Shown piece after piece: positions 25,009 through 34,100 of a DNA stretch of 64,000 nucleotides (the first letter of the stretch is position 1; each line of letters starts with the position of its first letter). This DNA comes from Bin87 sp963666865. Its GTDB lineage: Bacteria > Chloroflexota > Dehalococcoidia > Lucifugimonadales > UBA3495. The notes below the pieces were generated by a model. The model saw nothing but the letters and a program-made list of their open reading frames with translations, had not been told where the DNA came from and did not search any database. The position numbers and the translations under genes are program-made. The stretch lies in assembly GCA_963666865.1 (NCBI GenBank), contig OY763072.1:4278001-4342000 (forward strand), read 5' to 3'.

Positions 25009-25335
25009 ATGGATTACGCAATCGTAAAAACCGGCGGCAAACAGTACCGCGTTTCGCCCGGCGACGTGCTGGACGTGGAGCTGCTGGAGGTCCCGGAAGG
25101 CAGCACCACCACGCTGGATCAGGTGTTGGCGGTGTCCCGCGACGGTCAGGTGCGCTTCGGCGCGCCTACGGTGGACGGTGCCCGCGTCATTGCCGAGGTG
25201 CAGTCGCACTACAAAGATCGCAAGGTCATCGTGTACAAGTACAAGGCCAAGACCCGATACCGCCGCAAGAAGGGGCATCGGCAGAATTACACTCGCATCC
25301 GCATCCAGGATATTGATACCGGAAACGGATCCTAA
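25009..25335 (+). CDS. rplU: Ribosomal protein bL21
   Basis: The 108-residue protein begins with MDYAIVKTGGKQYRVSPGD, the bL21 signature, and ends with the basic KAKTRYRRKKGHRQNYT segment that binds 23S rRNA. It heads the usual rplU-rpmA pair, here extended by rpmE, with a strong promoter about 26 bases upstream. Confidence 0.97.
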   Translation: MDYAIVKTGGKQYRVSPGDVLDVELLEVPEGSTTTLDQVLAVSRDGQVRFGAPTVDGARVIAEVQSHYKDRKVIVYKYKAKTRYRRKKGHRQNYTRIRIQDIDTGNGS

Positions 25336-25351
25336 ACAGGAGAGCAGGGAT

Positions 25352-25630
25352 ATGGCCCACAAGAAGGCCGGCGGCAGCACCAACAACGGCCGCGACAGCA
25401 ACCCAAAACGGCTGGGCGTCAAGAAATACGGAGGCGAGCGGGTGACTGGCGGCGCCATCATCGTGCGCCAGCGGGGAACGCGCATCCGCCCCGGCACCAA
25501 CGTGGGCATGGGCAAGGACTACACCCTGTTCTCCAAGATCGACGGCCAGGTCACCTACGAGTGGGCCGCCAGGGGCAAGCGCCGGGTCAGCGTGTATCCC
25601 GTCGCCGACGCCGTGGCCACGGCAGCATAG
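25352..25630 (+). CDS. rpmA: Ribosomal protein bL27
   Basis: The 92-residue protein starts MAHKKAGGSTNNGRDSNPKR and contains VTGGAIIVRQRGTRIRPG and YTLFSKIDG, the conserved body of bL27. The N-terminal tail starts directly at AHKKAGG without the cleavable extension found in Firmicutes. It is 16 bases after rplU. Confidence 0.97.
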   Translation: MAHKKAGGSTNNGRDSNPKRLGVKKYGGERVTGGAIIVRQRGTRIRPGTNVGMGKDYTLFSKIDGQVTYEWAARGKRRVSVYPVADAVATAA

Positions 25631-25640
25631 AGGCATCGCC

Positions 25641-25844
25641 ATGAAAGCAGCAATACATCCTCAGTACTTCAAAGCCACCGTCACCTGCTCCTGCGGCAAC
25701 GTTTTCGTGACGGGGGCGACCAAGCCGGCCCTCCGCGTCGAGATCTGCGGCAAGTGCCACCCCTTCTACACCGGCGAGCAGCGCATCGTGGACACCCAGG
25801 GCCGCATCGAACGCTTCAGCCGCCGCTTCAACCTCGACGGCTAA
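25641..25844 (+). CDS. rpmE: Ribosomal protein bL31, zinc-binding form
   Basis: The 67-residue protein has all four zinc cysteines: TCSCGN near residue 16 and ICGKCHPFYTG near residue 36. It is therefore the C-plus form. It lies 10 bases after rpmA, in one operon. The next element is a perfect palindrome at 25866 that could end transcription. Confidence 0.95.
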   Translation: MKAAIHPQYFKATVTCSCGNVFVTGATKPALRVEICGKCHPFYTGEQRIVDTQGRIERFSRRFNLDG

Positions 25845-25865
25845 TCCCCATCGCCAACCGTATCA

Positions 25866-25893
25866 GTAGGGGCGACGCATGCGTCGCCCCTAC
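25866..25893. repeat. Perfect 28-bp palindrome (GTAGGGGCGACGCA half-site)
   Basis: The half-site GTAGGGGCGACGCA is followed directly by its exact reverse complement. An identical copy is at 27331-27358. It lies 22 bases after rpmE and may serve as a terminator or stabiliser for the ribosomal operon. Confidence 0.9.
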
Positions 25894-25926
25894 GTGTTTG
25901 CGCAAAACCGGGCGGAGGCCAGGAAT

Positions 25927-26346
25927 ATGCCACGCTATGTCCCCAAGACCGTCCGCGAGTACGGCCGCATCTATCTGGCGGAGCGGCTGGCCGAACACGG
26001 CTGGCAGTGCTTCATCGCCCGCCGCAGTCCCAACGAGGACGAGGTCATCGCCGGACGACCGGAGCAAGGCCGGGAAATCCGCCTCAAGTTCCATTCCCAG
26101 GAACACAGTCAAGCGGTGCGCTTCTACGACCTGGCGGGGCTCGATTGGGATTGGGAGTACCTGGTTATCAGCACCTATATCCTGGATGGAATGCCGGTAA
26201 CCTATCTGCTGTCGCAGGACGACGTGCGCGCCGAGGGCCGGCTGGAAGAAGAGTTCAACGGGTCCGCCATAGGCGGATGGCTGCAACCCGACGCATTCTC
26301 CGAGGATGCGTTCAGAGAGGCTTGGTACAAACTGGCCGGCGAGTAG
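25927..26346 (+). CDS. Hypothetical protein between two palindromes
   Basis: The 139-residue protein (MPRYVPKTVREYGRIYLAERL...) has no recognised family. It is charged, without membrane segments or signal. The gene is bracketed by palindromes: one ends 34 bases before its start, and the other contains its stop codon (the TAG of GTAGGGG). The ATG at 25927 is preferred; the frame is open further upstream, but that part reads into the palindrome. Confidence 0.6.
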   Translation: MPRYVPKTVREYGRIYLAERLAEHGWQCFIARRSPNEDEVIAGRPEQGREIRLKFHSQEHSQAVRFYDLAGLDWDWEYLVISTYILDGMPVTYLLSQDDVRAEGRLEEEFNGSAIGGWLQPDAFSEDAFREAWYKLAGE

Positions 26347-26371
26347 GGGCGGGTTTGAAACCCGCCCCTAC
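26343..26371. repeat. 29-bp palindrome that supplies a stop codon
   Basis: GTAGGGGCGGGTTT and AAACCCGCCCCTAC are separated by one base. The TAG within its first bases is the stop codon of the preceding gene (26344-26346). The outer seven bases match the 28-bp palindromes at 25866 and 27331, but the inner part differs. Confidence 0.9.
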
Positions 26372-26392
26372 GGATGGATAAGGAAGCAGTAA

Positions 26393-27334
26393 GTGAGCAG
26401 TCAGCCTTTAGCCAACCCATCGCAGGCCGCCCGCCCCCTCTACGGCGGGCAGGCGGTCATCGAGGGCGTGATGATTCGCGGGGTGCGCCACTACAGCCTG
26501 GCGGTACGCCGGCCCGACGGGGACATCTTCTGCACCACCGAGCCGGTGAGCAGCCGGTTCTCCGGCCGGATGCGTCGCGTACCCTTGCTGCGCGGGGTGC
26601 TGATCCTGGCCGAAACCCTGTGGCTGGGGATGAAGTCGCTGCAACGCTCCGCGCTCATCGCCGCCGGCGAGGAAGACGCCCAAGGCGAACAGTCCAGCGG
26701 CGGCCAGTGGGCCATGGTCCTGACCATGGCGGTCGCGGTGGCGCTGGGCATTGGCGTCTTCCTGGTGCTGCCCCTGCTGGCGGTGCGTCTCCTGGAGCCT
26801 TTCGTGGCGTCCCTGCTGGTGAGCAACCTGATTGAAGGTATCATCCGGCTGGTCATCCTGGTGGGATACGTGGCTGGAATTTCGATGATGCGGGACATCC
26901 GCCGGGTGTACGCCTATCACGGCGCCGAGCACATGGCGGTACATACTTACGAAGCCGGTCAGCCGTTGACAGTGGACAACGTGCGCCGGCATCCCACGCC
27001 CCACCCCCGCTGCGGCACCGCCTTTCTGATCACTGTGGCCATCGTATCGGTGGCGGCTTTCGCCATTCTGGACGCGGTTCTGGGAACCGAACTGTACTGG
27101 CGCGTGCTTTCTCGTATCGTTCCCGTGCCGGTGGTGGCGGCGGTGAGCTACGAGATCATCCGCTTTGCCGGCGCCCATCGCGGCGCCTGGTTCGGCAGGA
27201 TCCTGTCGGCGCCGGGCCTCTGGCTACAGCGCATCACCACCCGGCAGCCCGACGAGGACCAGATTGAGGTGGCCATCGCCGCCATGGCGGCCGCGCTGGC
27301 GGCAGATGGTCAACCGCCAGGCAACCCACCGTAG
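26393..27334 (+). CDS. DUF1385 membrane protein
   Basis: The 313-residue protein contains the DUF1385 signatures YGGQAVIEGVMIRG near the N-terminus, YAYHGAEHMAVHTYE in the middle and HPRCGTAFL, with four or more membrane segments. In many Gram-positive-type genomes this gene sits with rpmE, prfA and prmC. Here rpmE is 0.5 kb upstream, and prfA/prmC are together near 46 kb. The start is GTG. The stop codon lies inside the palindrome at 27331. Its function is unknown. Confidence 0.85.
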   Translation: MSSQPLANPSQAARPLYGGQAVIEGVMIRGVRHYSLAVRRPDGDIFCTTEPVSSRFSGRMRRVPLLRGVLILAETLWLGMKSLQRSALIAAGEEDAQGEQSSGGQWAMVLTMAVAVALGIGVFLVLPLLAVRLLEPFVASLLVSNLIEGIIRLVILVGYVAGISMMRDIRRVYAYHGAEHMAVHTYEAGQPLTVDNVRRHPTPHPRCGTAFLITVAIVSVAAFAILDAVLGTELYWRVLSRIVPVPVVAAVSYEIIRFAGAHRGAWFGRILSAPGLWLQRITTRQPDEDQIEVAIAAMAAALAADGQPPGNPP

Positions 27335-27358
27335 GGGCGACGCATGCGTCGCCCCTAC
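27331..27358. repeat. Second identical copy of the 28-bp palindrome
   Basis: It has the same half-site GTAGGGGCGACGCA and the same full palindrome as at 25866-25893. Its TAG (27332-27334) is the stop codon of the DUF1385 gene, so the element or its ancestor set the end of that protein. Confidence 0.9.
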
Positions 27359-27433
27359 CCGACGCGTTCTCGTCGTGTGGTACATTACGCCCACAACGAT
27401 TGACGCTATCAAGCCCCAAAGTGCAGGTGCAGC

Positions 27434-27784
27434 ATGGCCGACGTTCCCGATATGCAGATGATCCCCTACCCGACGGCCCAGGAGCCGCGCAACTTCGTGG
27501 AGCAGGGGCTGCAACGCTACAACGAACTGCTGGAACGGCTGGCCGGGCAGATGGACGAGTTGCTGGAACTGGCGCGGGCCGGTCAGCCCATCGACCCCAA
27601 CCTGGCGGAGCAACTGATTTCGCTGCGGGAGTCCCTGCGGCCCCGCCACGGCCTCTGCATTGACCGGGCCTGCTTCTCCTGTCGGGTGCATGAGGAGGCC
27701 ATCAAGGAGCACGTCCTGCTGTACGTGGACTGGAAGCTGCCGGGCACAGTGCAGCAACTGGAACGGCTGAAGAACCGGAACTGA
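27434..27784 (+). CDS. Small hypothetical protein with three clustered cysteines
   Basis: The 116-residue protein is mostly helical (coiled-coil-like FVEQGLQRYNELLERLAGQMDELLELA). It then has HGLCIDRACFSCRVHEE, which could bind a metal through the C-x4-C-x2-C pattern plus a nearby histidine. No family is recognised. It ends close to the convergent hydrolase gene. Confidence 0.6.
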   Translation: MADVPDMQMIPYPTAQEPRNFVEQGLQRYNELLERLAGQMDELLELARAGQPIDPNLAEQLISLRESLRPRHGLCIDRACFSCRVHEEAIKEHVLLYVDWKLPGTVQQLERLKNRN

Positions 27785-27789
27785 CGTGA

Positions 27790-28968
27790 CTACCGCACCG
27801 GCCGTCGCGCCACCGCGATGATGTGGTACATGTGCCGATAAAGTTGGCCGGCCCCTTTGAGCAGGGATTTCGTGTCCCGGTCGGCGTCGGGGCGCACGTG
27901 GCGGAAGATGTCGGTCTCGGTGTAATAGACGGTGATGTCAGGGCGCTGCTGCTGCAGGGCGTCCACCAAGCGGCGGGACTCGCCGGCCGGTATCAGCGGG
28001 TCACCCCGGTCGTGCATCACCCGCATGGCGGTGTGGCCGCTCCACTGTTGGATGTGTTGTGACGGCGATATGGAATCGACCCGCTCACGAAACTCTTCCG
28101 GCAGTTGCTCATACAGCCGCCGCGCCTCTCCGATGCTGTCAACTCCGGCCAGCAGCGACAGAGCCGCCACTGCCTGGGGAGGCACATTTCGCGGCAGTGG
28201 TTGGTCGGAGCCGTTAACGTAGCCCCGAGACGCTTGTTGATGGGCCAGCTCATCAAGCGCGTCGTTGAGCATATTGTTGTACACTTGCCGCGTCAGCCTA
28301 TCCACCTCCCACGGTGCTTCTCCGTCCGCATAGATGGCGCGGCCGGCGGCTATCTGAACCATAAGGTCCGGCGTATCGTAGTAGCCTCCAAAGGCGTTGA
28401 CGAAGCCAATGTCGTCGGCAATGCGGGGATCGGCGGCGGCCACCAGGGCGAAGGACGCTCCCACCGAAAAGCCGGCCAGCCCGACCCGCCGGGGATCCAC
28501 GAACTCCTGCCGGCCGAGGTGCTGAAAGGCGGCCACGATGTTGGCGATTTCGCCGGCGTCAACCCGCGCCTGCTCGCCCATGGTGGGCGACCAGTAGTAC
28601 ATCACGGCAAAGCCGGCCCGGGCCAGGGCCTTGCCCAGGTTGATAACGTCAGGATCGTCGGCACCGGCGGCGTTGGCGCCCAAGAAGATCAGCAAGCCGG
28701 CCCGCCGCTTGCCGTCGGGGATAACGTAGATGTCCGCGTCGCCATCCGTACCGTCATCGCGCCGGAAGTTCACCTTCCGGTGTTCCGGCTCCGCAGCCAG
28801 CCAGGGCTGGATCTTCACCGGAGAAGGCAGCACCTGCGCCGCAAAGGCGACGGTGTGGATGGCCGTCGCAACCGGCCGGTACAGGGTCATCACGGCGACG
28901 ACGGCCACCCCGCCGATTATCACGGCGACGTAGCTGCGATAGGCGATTCTTCCCAGGGCGCGCAGCAT
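27790..28968 (-). CDS. Membrane-anchored alpha/beta hydrolase
   Basis: The 392-residue protein has an N-terminal hydrophobic anchor (VAVIIGGVAVVAVMTLY) and an extracytoplasmic alpha/beta-hydrolase domain. The nucleophile elbow is GFSVGAS (GxSxG), near residue 169. A candidate acid lies in MHDRGDPLIP and a candidate histidine in FRHVRPD. It may be an esterase or peptidase acting outside the membrane; the substrate is unknown. It is convergent with the small gene before it. Confidence 0.72.
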   Translation of the reverse strand: MLRALGRIAYRSYVAVIIGGVAVVAVMTLYRPVATAIHTVAFAAQVLPSPVKIQPWLAAEPEHRKVNFRRDDGTDGDADIYVIPDGKRRAGLLIFLGANAAGADDPDVINLGKALARAGFAVMYYWSPTMGEQARVDAGEIANIVAAFQHLGRQEFVDPRRVGLAGFSVGASFALVAAADPRIADDIGFVNAFGGYYDTPDLMVQIAAGRAIYADGEAPWEVDRLTRQVYNNMLNDALDELAHQQASRGYVNGSDQPLPRNVPPQAVAALSLLAGVDSIGEARRLYEQLPEEFRERVDSISPSQHIQQWSGHTAMRVMHDRGDPLIPAGESRRLVDALQQQRPDITVYYTETDIFRHVRPDADRDTKSLLKGAGQLYRHMYHIIAVARRPVR

Positions 28969-29053
28969 GACGCACGGAGATTGCCACGCCGCGCTCGCAA
29001 TGACAAGGGCCGGTGGGTTACTCCGCCCAGACCCAGCTAACGACCCCCGTTCT

Positions 29054-29164
29054 CCAGGGTAATCGCATATGCAATTCCAACCCCGTCACTCCAGCTTTCG
29101 CCGGAATGACGGTAGGGGCAGTGGGAATGACGGTGGTCAGAGCACCCATATGCGATTGCCCTGG
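29054..29164. repeat. Inverted-repeat element enclosing REP-like units
   Basis: CCAGGGTAATCGCATAT at the left and ATATGCGATTGCCCTGG at the right are near-perfect inverted ends around REP-like sequence (CACTCCAGCTTTCGCCGG and GGAATGACGG). The ends match those of the element at 47266-47419 (CCAGGGCAATCGCA), so both belong to one MITE-like family. No clear target duplication is seen here. The gap 28969-29243 holds nothing else. Confidence 0.7.
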
Positions 29165-29243
29165 GAGCTCACGACTATTCTACCGAAACAGCGGCCAGCG
29201 GTAACTGTTCAAGGTCAACTACTGATTCTGCCGTTCCCGGCGT

Positions 29244-29755
29244 TCATGGCTGGCCATAGAGGACAATATTGGTGATCGTTCGTTTATCGGTGGGGCGCAT
29301 GGCGTCCAGGTTGTTCAGGGCCGCTATTGCGCGGTTCAGCCAGTGACTGGCCGATGTCAGGTTGAAAAAGACGTTTGGATTGTAGTCGGCTGTTTCTCGC
29401 GCGTTTTTCAAGTTTATGAAGTGGTCGCTAAAATCGCGCCCGTTTTTGTCCAGCGTGAACATATACTGCTGGTGTTGGTTCGCCGCGTAACCGTGACGCA
29501 TCCTGCGGTAGGCGTCGACCCAATCCAACGCCATTGCTGGGTTCGCCGGAGGCCCAATGATGTTGTCGGCGTTATTTCGCGCCAGTGCGTGGAATACGGC
29601 GAGTAGGCCGTGCTCACGGCGCGGTGTATCGTCTCACGCGATGCGGGCATAGGATGGGCCGCTTGGTTGAGAGTATCGCGTACCGAGCGGATCAGTGCCC
29701 AAGGATCCAGGGGAACTGGTGGCTGAAAAGGAACTCCCGCTTGAGGTGCGGTCAC
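29244..29755 (-). pseudogene. HEPN-like gene broken by a frameshift
   Basis: The 5' part reads to RETIHRAVSTAY. The expected continuation (VFHALARNNADNIIG..., then AMALDWVDAYRRMRHG and a helical C-terminus) is in the next frame, so one base is missing at about 29600-29606. The rejoined protein, about 170 residues, resembles HEPN-type helical proteins with the STAYYAxFHALA pattern. Its start overlaps the stop of the upstream small gene (ATGA). This could be an assembly indel. Confidence 0.6.
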
Positions 29756-30039
29756 GTGCCGTCGTCCTCCCGGTCGATATAGGCGACTGCGGGTTTGTCG
29801 AAGATGAGTTGGCCCATCAGCCTTTCGCGCAGTCTGATGTCGAACTCGATGAGGGTGTCGTCGTCGAGGGGCGGATGGCCCGGTTCAAAGTACACCGTCA
29901 TGTAGTTCACGTCCCGCTTTTTCCGTCGCATGGAAGTGCTTTCGATGTGACTGATGTGGAATCCTTCCCCGAGGTGTCCGGGCAACTCCTTGCGGATGAT
30001 CTCTTCCGTTACTTGGAGGGCGCGGTTTGTTCTGGGCAT
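29752..30039 (-). CDS. Small hypothetical partner of the HEPN-like gene
   Basis: The 95-residue alpha/beta protein (MPRTNRALQVTEEIIRKELPG...) has no recognised family. Its stop overlaps the start of the HEPN-like gene, so the two were translationally coupled, as in toxin-antitoxin pairs. Which partner would neutralise which cannot be read from sequence. Confidence 0.55.
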   Translation of the reverse strand: MPRTNRALQVTEEIIRKELPGHLGEGFHISHIESTSMRRKKRDVNYMTVYFEPGHPPLDDDTLIEFDIRLRERLMGQLIFDKPAVAYIDREDDGT

Positions 30040-30122
30040 TGTGACGCTCCGGTGTCGGTGGCCGGGCGCGCCTTTGGTACGGTCAGCATATAGGCCGCCT
30101 GGGCGCCGGTCAACGTAGTGGT

Positions 30123-30260
30123 TCAGTACATACAGCAAAGCGGGGCCAGCAGGCTCAGGACCAGTTCCACCGATACGCGCATATCGCGGATGATGGGTTT
30201 GCCGCCGAATACAGCAGAGCTGCCGGCAATGCGGGCGAGCAGTTCGTGGCTGGCGGGCAT
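30123..30260 (-). pseudogene. Truncated DUF433 gene
   Basis: The frame reads LARIAGSSAVFGGKPIIRDM and then RVSVELVLSLLAP. This matches the first half of DUF433 closely (GKPxIRxxRxSVxLVLSLLA). The second half, with the conserved YPxLxxEDIxA segment, is replaced by a few unrelated residues and a stop. It is the third DUF433 locus here with something missing. Confidence 0.65.
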
Positions 30261-30339
30261 ACTTTTCCCCCAAGGCAGCGCTCGTATCCGAGGCCCTGCT
30301 ATAATACTAAGGGCATAAACATAGGACTTACGGAAACTA

Positions 30340-30725
30340 TGGTAGTGGACAAAGTGGATGTGCCCGCCGACTTGGCTGAGGCGTTGCAAGAACTTGCCGA
30401 GGTAGCGGCTGATGCCGAAGATGACGGGTTTGAACCGCCTTCCGAAGTCGCCTTCGCCAATGCCGAGGGCCTGCTGAAGGCAATGTACCGTGTTTCGCCG
30501 CGACGCTTCGCCGTATATCCGGAATCCGACGGCGGGATTGCTATTGACGCGCGAGGGCCCAACGGACGGATTGCGGTGGTGTCGTGTGAATCGGATGGCG
30601 GTGTGCTCTGCCTGGTCTCCATTGACGGCGCGCGCCGGCGCGCTCGGTATTCCACCGCCCACGAGTTACCCGACGGTTTCATCCGTGAAGCGTTGGCCGG
30701 TCTGGACCAGAAATCGGCCCTATGA
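30340..30725 (+). CDS. Hypothetical protein, first of an overlapping pair
   Basis: The 128-residue acidic alpha/beta protein (MVVDKVDVPADLAEALQELAEVAADAED...) has no recognised family. A TATAAT box at 30300-30305 lies 35 bases upstream. Its stop overlaps the next gene's start (ATGA), which indicates coupled translation. Such paired genes with unmatched families often prove to be toxin-antitoxin-like, but nothing in the sequence settles it. Confidence 0.62.
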
Positions 30726-31192
30726 CCGCCGCAGATGCCAGCGCAAACGCAACCGACAGTCAGGAGCCGGTACGCGAATGGGAAGAGCTGGGACGCGGCG
30801 TATTCTCGCGTTCCCATCGTCGCCGAGCCGCCAATGGGGCAATCCCCTATCAGGTCTTTCTTGAGCGAGCGGGTGAACGGAACATTTCCGTTGACCGTCT
30901 TTCCACCGCGCCGGACGCGGTGGCCGCTGCGATTGCCAGCGAAGTCGCAGCGCAACGCGACCCGCCGCGCCGTTTCTACGGGTGGGCAGTGATCAGCGCC
31001 GAACATGCAATGGAGGCCGGCTGTTACGTGCAAGCGTCTCCCCTGCCCGGAAATCCATACCACGCTGACATCATCATGCCAGATTCCATATTGGATAACC
31101 GGGAAGAGCAAAGACTCTACGCAGTGGCGTTAGCCGGCAAGGCTGACTGGCGTCCGTGGCAACCACCGGAAATGGACGGCAGTGAAGGCTGA
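30722..31192 (+). CDS. Hypothetical protein, second of an overlapping pair
   Basis: The 156-residue protein has a basic segment near residue 30 (FSRSHRRRAANG), a central FYGWAVISAEHAMEAG segment and a C-terminal ADIIMPDSI...EEQRLYAVALAGKADW part. No family is recognised. It is coupled to the upstream gene by ATGA and is convergent with the large nuclease-methyltransferase gene, which ends six bases downstream. Confidence 0.62.
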   Translation: MTAADASANATDSQEPVREWEELGRGVFSRSHRRRAANGAIPYQVFLERAGERNISVDRLSTAPDAVAAAIASEVAAQRDPPRRFYGWAVISAEHAMEAGCYVQASPLPGNPYHADIIMPDSILDNREEQRLYAVALAGKADWRPWQPPEMDGSEG

Positions 31193-31197
31193 CCCCC

Positions 31198-34100
31198 TCA
31201 CCCGCCGTTCCCCACCCCCAACACCGCCGCCACCCGCCGCGCCGTCTCCGCGAACGCCTGCACTTCCTCCACCGTCAGCGCCCGACCCAGCACGCGCTGC
31301 TCCCGGTACGACAGCCACTTTTTGAGGACCTGGTAGCCGCCCAGTTGGTAGTTCCAGACGGCGGCGGGCACGTTGCACCAGTAGGCGCGGTCGTTCAGAT
31401 ACACGTCAAACGTCGTGTCGCCCAACCATGCAATAGCATCGCCCAGCGCCGCCCGCTCCTCGGCGGTGTAGTCGCGCGCCACGATGCGGCCCTGGCCGGG
31501 CATTACGGCGTCGCCGGAACCGAAATGCCCCCAGCCGGCCGTCACCGCGAAGTCGTCGCCGGCCATGTTGTCGTCGTCGGTAGTGGACGGGACGGCGATG
31601 GACGCCATGGCCGGCGTCAGCGCGCCGGACGTTACTCCGGCCACCGGCGTATCCGAGTCCAGCAGCGCCGCCAACTGCCGGCCCCGGGCCGCGGACGCGA
31701 ACAGTTCTGCCGCCGCGACGTCCGCCGATCCGTCGGGCCAACCGGGCAGGGGGATGCGCGGCCACTCCATCCGCAATGCCCCGGCGTTGGCGGCGCGGTA
31801 TTGCGGATTGTGCAACACGGCGATGACGTGGTGAAAGAGGTCATCCACGCTCAAGCCCAGCCGGTCCAGGTAGTTTTGCGCCGCCGGCGACAGGTTGGGA
31901 CTGCGCTGGGCGCCGTCGTTGCCGAGTCTGAGTGTGTCGTCGCGCAGCCACATGGGAAAACAAGTGGCACCTCTGTCCATAAGGTCAAGACAACCGATAT
32001 GCGTAATGACTTGTGGCGGCCCCCATTCCCGGCGCGGTTTCTGTTGTGACACTAACCACAAGTTGCCCTCAAAAACGTGTGGCACGTACTCTGGACGCGG
32101 CCTATCGACGAGTTTCTCTCTATCTTCCCAATAGAGCCACCGCGCATCGAACGGCCGATACGCATAGCGAACAAAGCCGCCGTCGATAGGGCCGCCGCCT
32201 TGTAGCAGTGCGTCGCGTACTGCGCGAGCGTCATACTCACGCGGGTTACGCATCGCAGTAGGATAGCGTCGCGCTATTTCATCATGACTCAGGCTCGAAT
32301 CGAAGTAGTCGTCAATCCGTTTGCGGAGTCGGGGCAAGTCAATATCTACGACGAACGGATCCCGACCACTCTTGACGCCGGGGAAGGACGCGGGGAACAG
32401 GTCGGGCAGCGACGGCCAATGCTGCCAGCCGTCGCTTACCGCCAAATCCGCAAAAGGCAGGCCCAGGGGCAGCAGGGGCGCGACTTCATCGTACAGGCCG
32501 GCCGGCGCGACCTCGGCGGTGGCGGTCAGGTCGGCGTGCTTGGTCTGGCCCCATAGGTGGCGGAAGCTGACGGATTGCGCCGGCCCGTGGTCGTCCTTGC
32601 GCACCAGCGTGGCAATGGCGGTGCCTACCTGGATGCCCACCGGGTCGTCCGGCGTGGAGAAGATGCTGGGGTCGGGCGCGCCGTCGGGGGTGGTCTTGCC
32701 CGTCTTGTACTTGTCGCCGTTGAGATTATCAATACGGATGGCGTCGAAGGCGTCCAGGAAATGCTCGCGCATTCCGGTGAAGGAGAGGCCATCCAGCCAC
32801 GAGTAGTTGGAGATGTAGCAGACGACGCCCCGGCCCGTCTTTTCGGCGATGCGCCGTTCCGCCATGCGAAAGAAGCGGACGTACAGGTCATTCAGGCCCT
32901 GCCCCTCCGGGCGGCGCACCTGGCGGGTGCTGCGGTAGGCTTGGGACAGTTCGCGTTCCTCGTCCACGGCGACGCCGGCGAAACCGTTGTAGGGCGGGTT
33001 GCCGATGATGACCAGCACGGGGGTATCCTGCTTGACCCGCTCGGCGCGGTCCCGTTCCTCCTCCAGCTCCGGGAAGGGGAGCGGCTTCTGCACCGTCGGC
33101 TCCCATCCGGTCAGCGCGTTGGTGAGAAAGACGCTGGCCCGTTCGCTGTCATCATCATCCGACAACGGCGCGCCCAACTCCTGCATTGCCAGCCCAACCT
33201 GCAAGTGGGCGACGACGTAGGGGGCGGGCATAATCTCAAAGCCGAACACTCGCTGGGTGGCGGCCTGCTTGACACGGGCGCCACCCAGCGCGCCCAGGCC
33301 CTTGCCGTCCAGGTTGGCGGCGATGCGGCGCAGGGTTTCGGCGAGATAGGCGCCGGTGCCGCAGCAGGGGTCCAGGACATAGACGTTATCGGCGGCGAGG
33401 CCGTCGGGGATGTCCAGGTCGTCTTTGAGGGCGCGGTCAACGCGGGCGACCATGTAGCGCACGACTTCGCCGGGGGTGTACCAGACGCCAAGCTGCTTGC
33501 GGAGTTCGGGGTCGAAAGCCTGCAAGAAGGGTTCGTAGAAGTACGGCACGGCCTCGCCCTCGCGGAAGCGGGCGAAGAAGTCGGCGCGGTTGACCCGGTT
33601 GAGCGCGGCGGCAGCCCAGGCCAGCACTTCCACCAGGCCCAGGGGTTGCAGGCGTCCGGGATCGGAAAGCTGCTGGAAGAGGGCGCGCAGCACCGGGGCG
33701 CGCAGGTGCCACACCGCTTCGTGCCAGTTGAAAGGGCCGAACGGCGCCGGCGTCTGCCTAGCCCATAGCGCCCACGCCGAGAAGACGCCGTAGAACAGGG
33801 TCTGCACCAGGGTGGAGCGGAAGAATGCCGCGCCCCGGTCGCCCTCAAAGCGCACGCCCAGGGATTCCTCCAACGCAGCGCGCACGGCGGCCAGCGACGC
33901 GGGATCGCCGGCCCGTTCCACCCGCGCCAATCCGTCCCGGGCGTAGGACGCCAGCAGCCAGGCCAAGTCTTTCGGCTCCGCCAGCGCCGCCGCGTTGGAC
34001 ATGGCGCGGCACAGGTATTCGCCCAGGCCGACGCCCACCTCGTTGGCGAAGGCGCGGGGGCGCTCCAGCCGTTCCGCAAAGTCCGCCGCCGAATCTGCCA

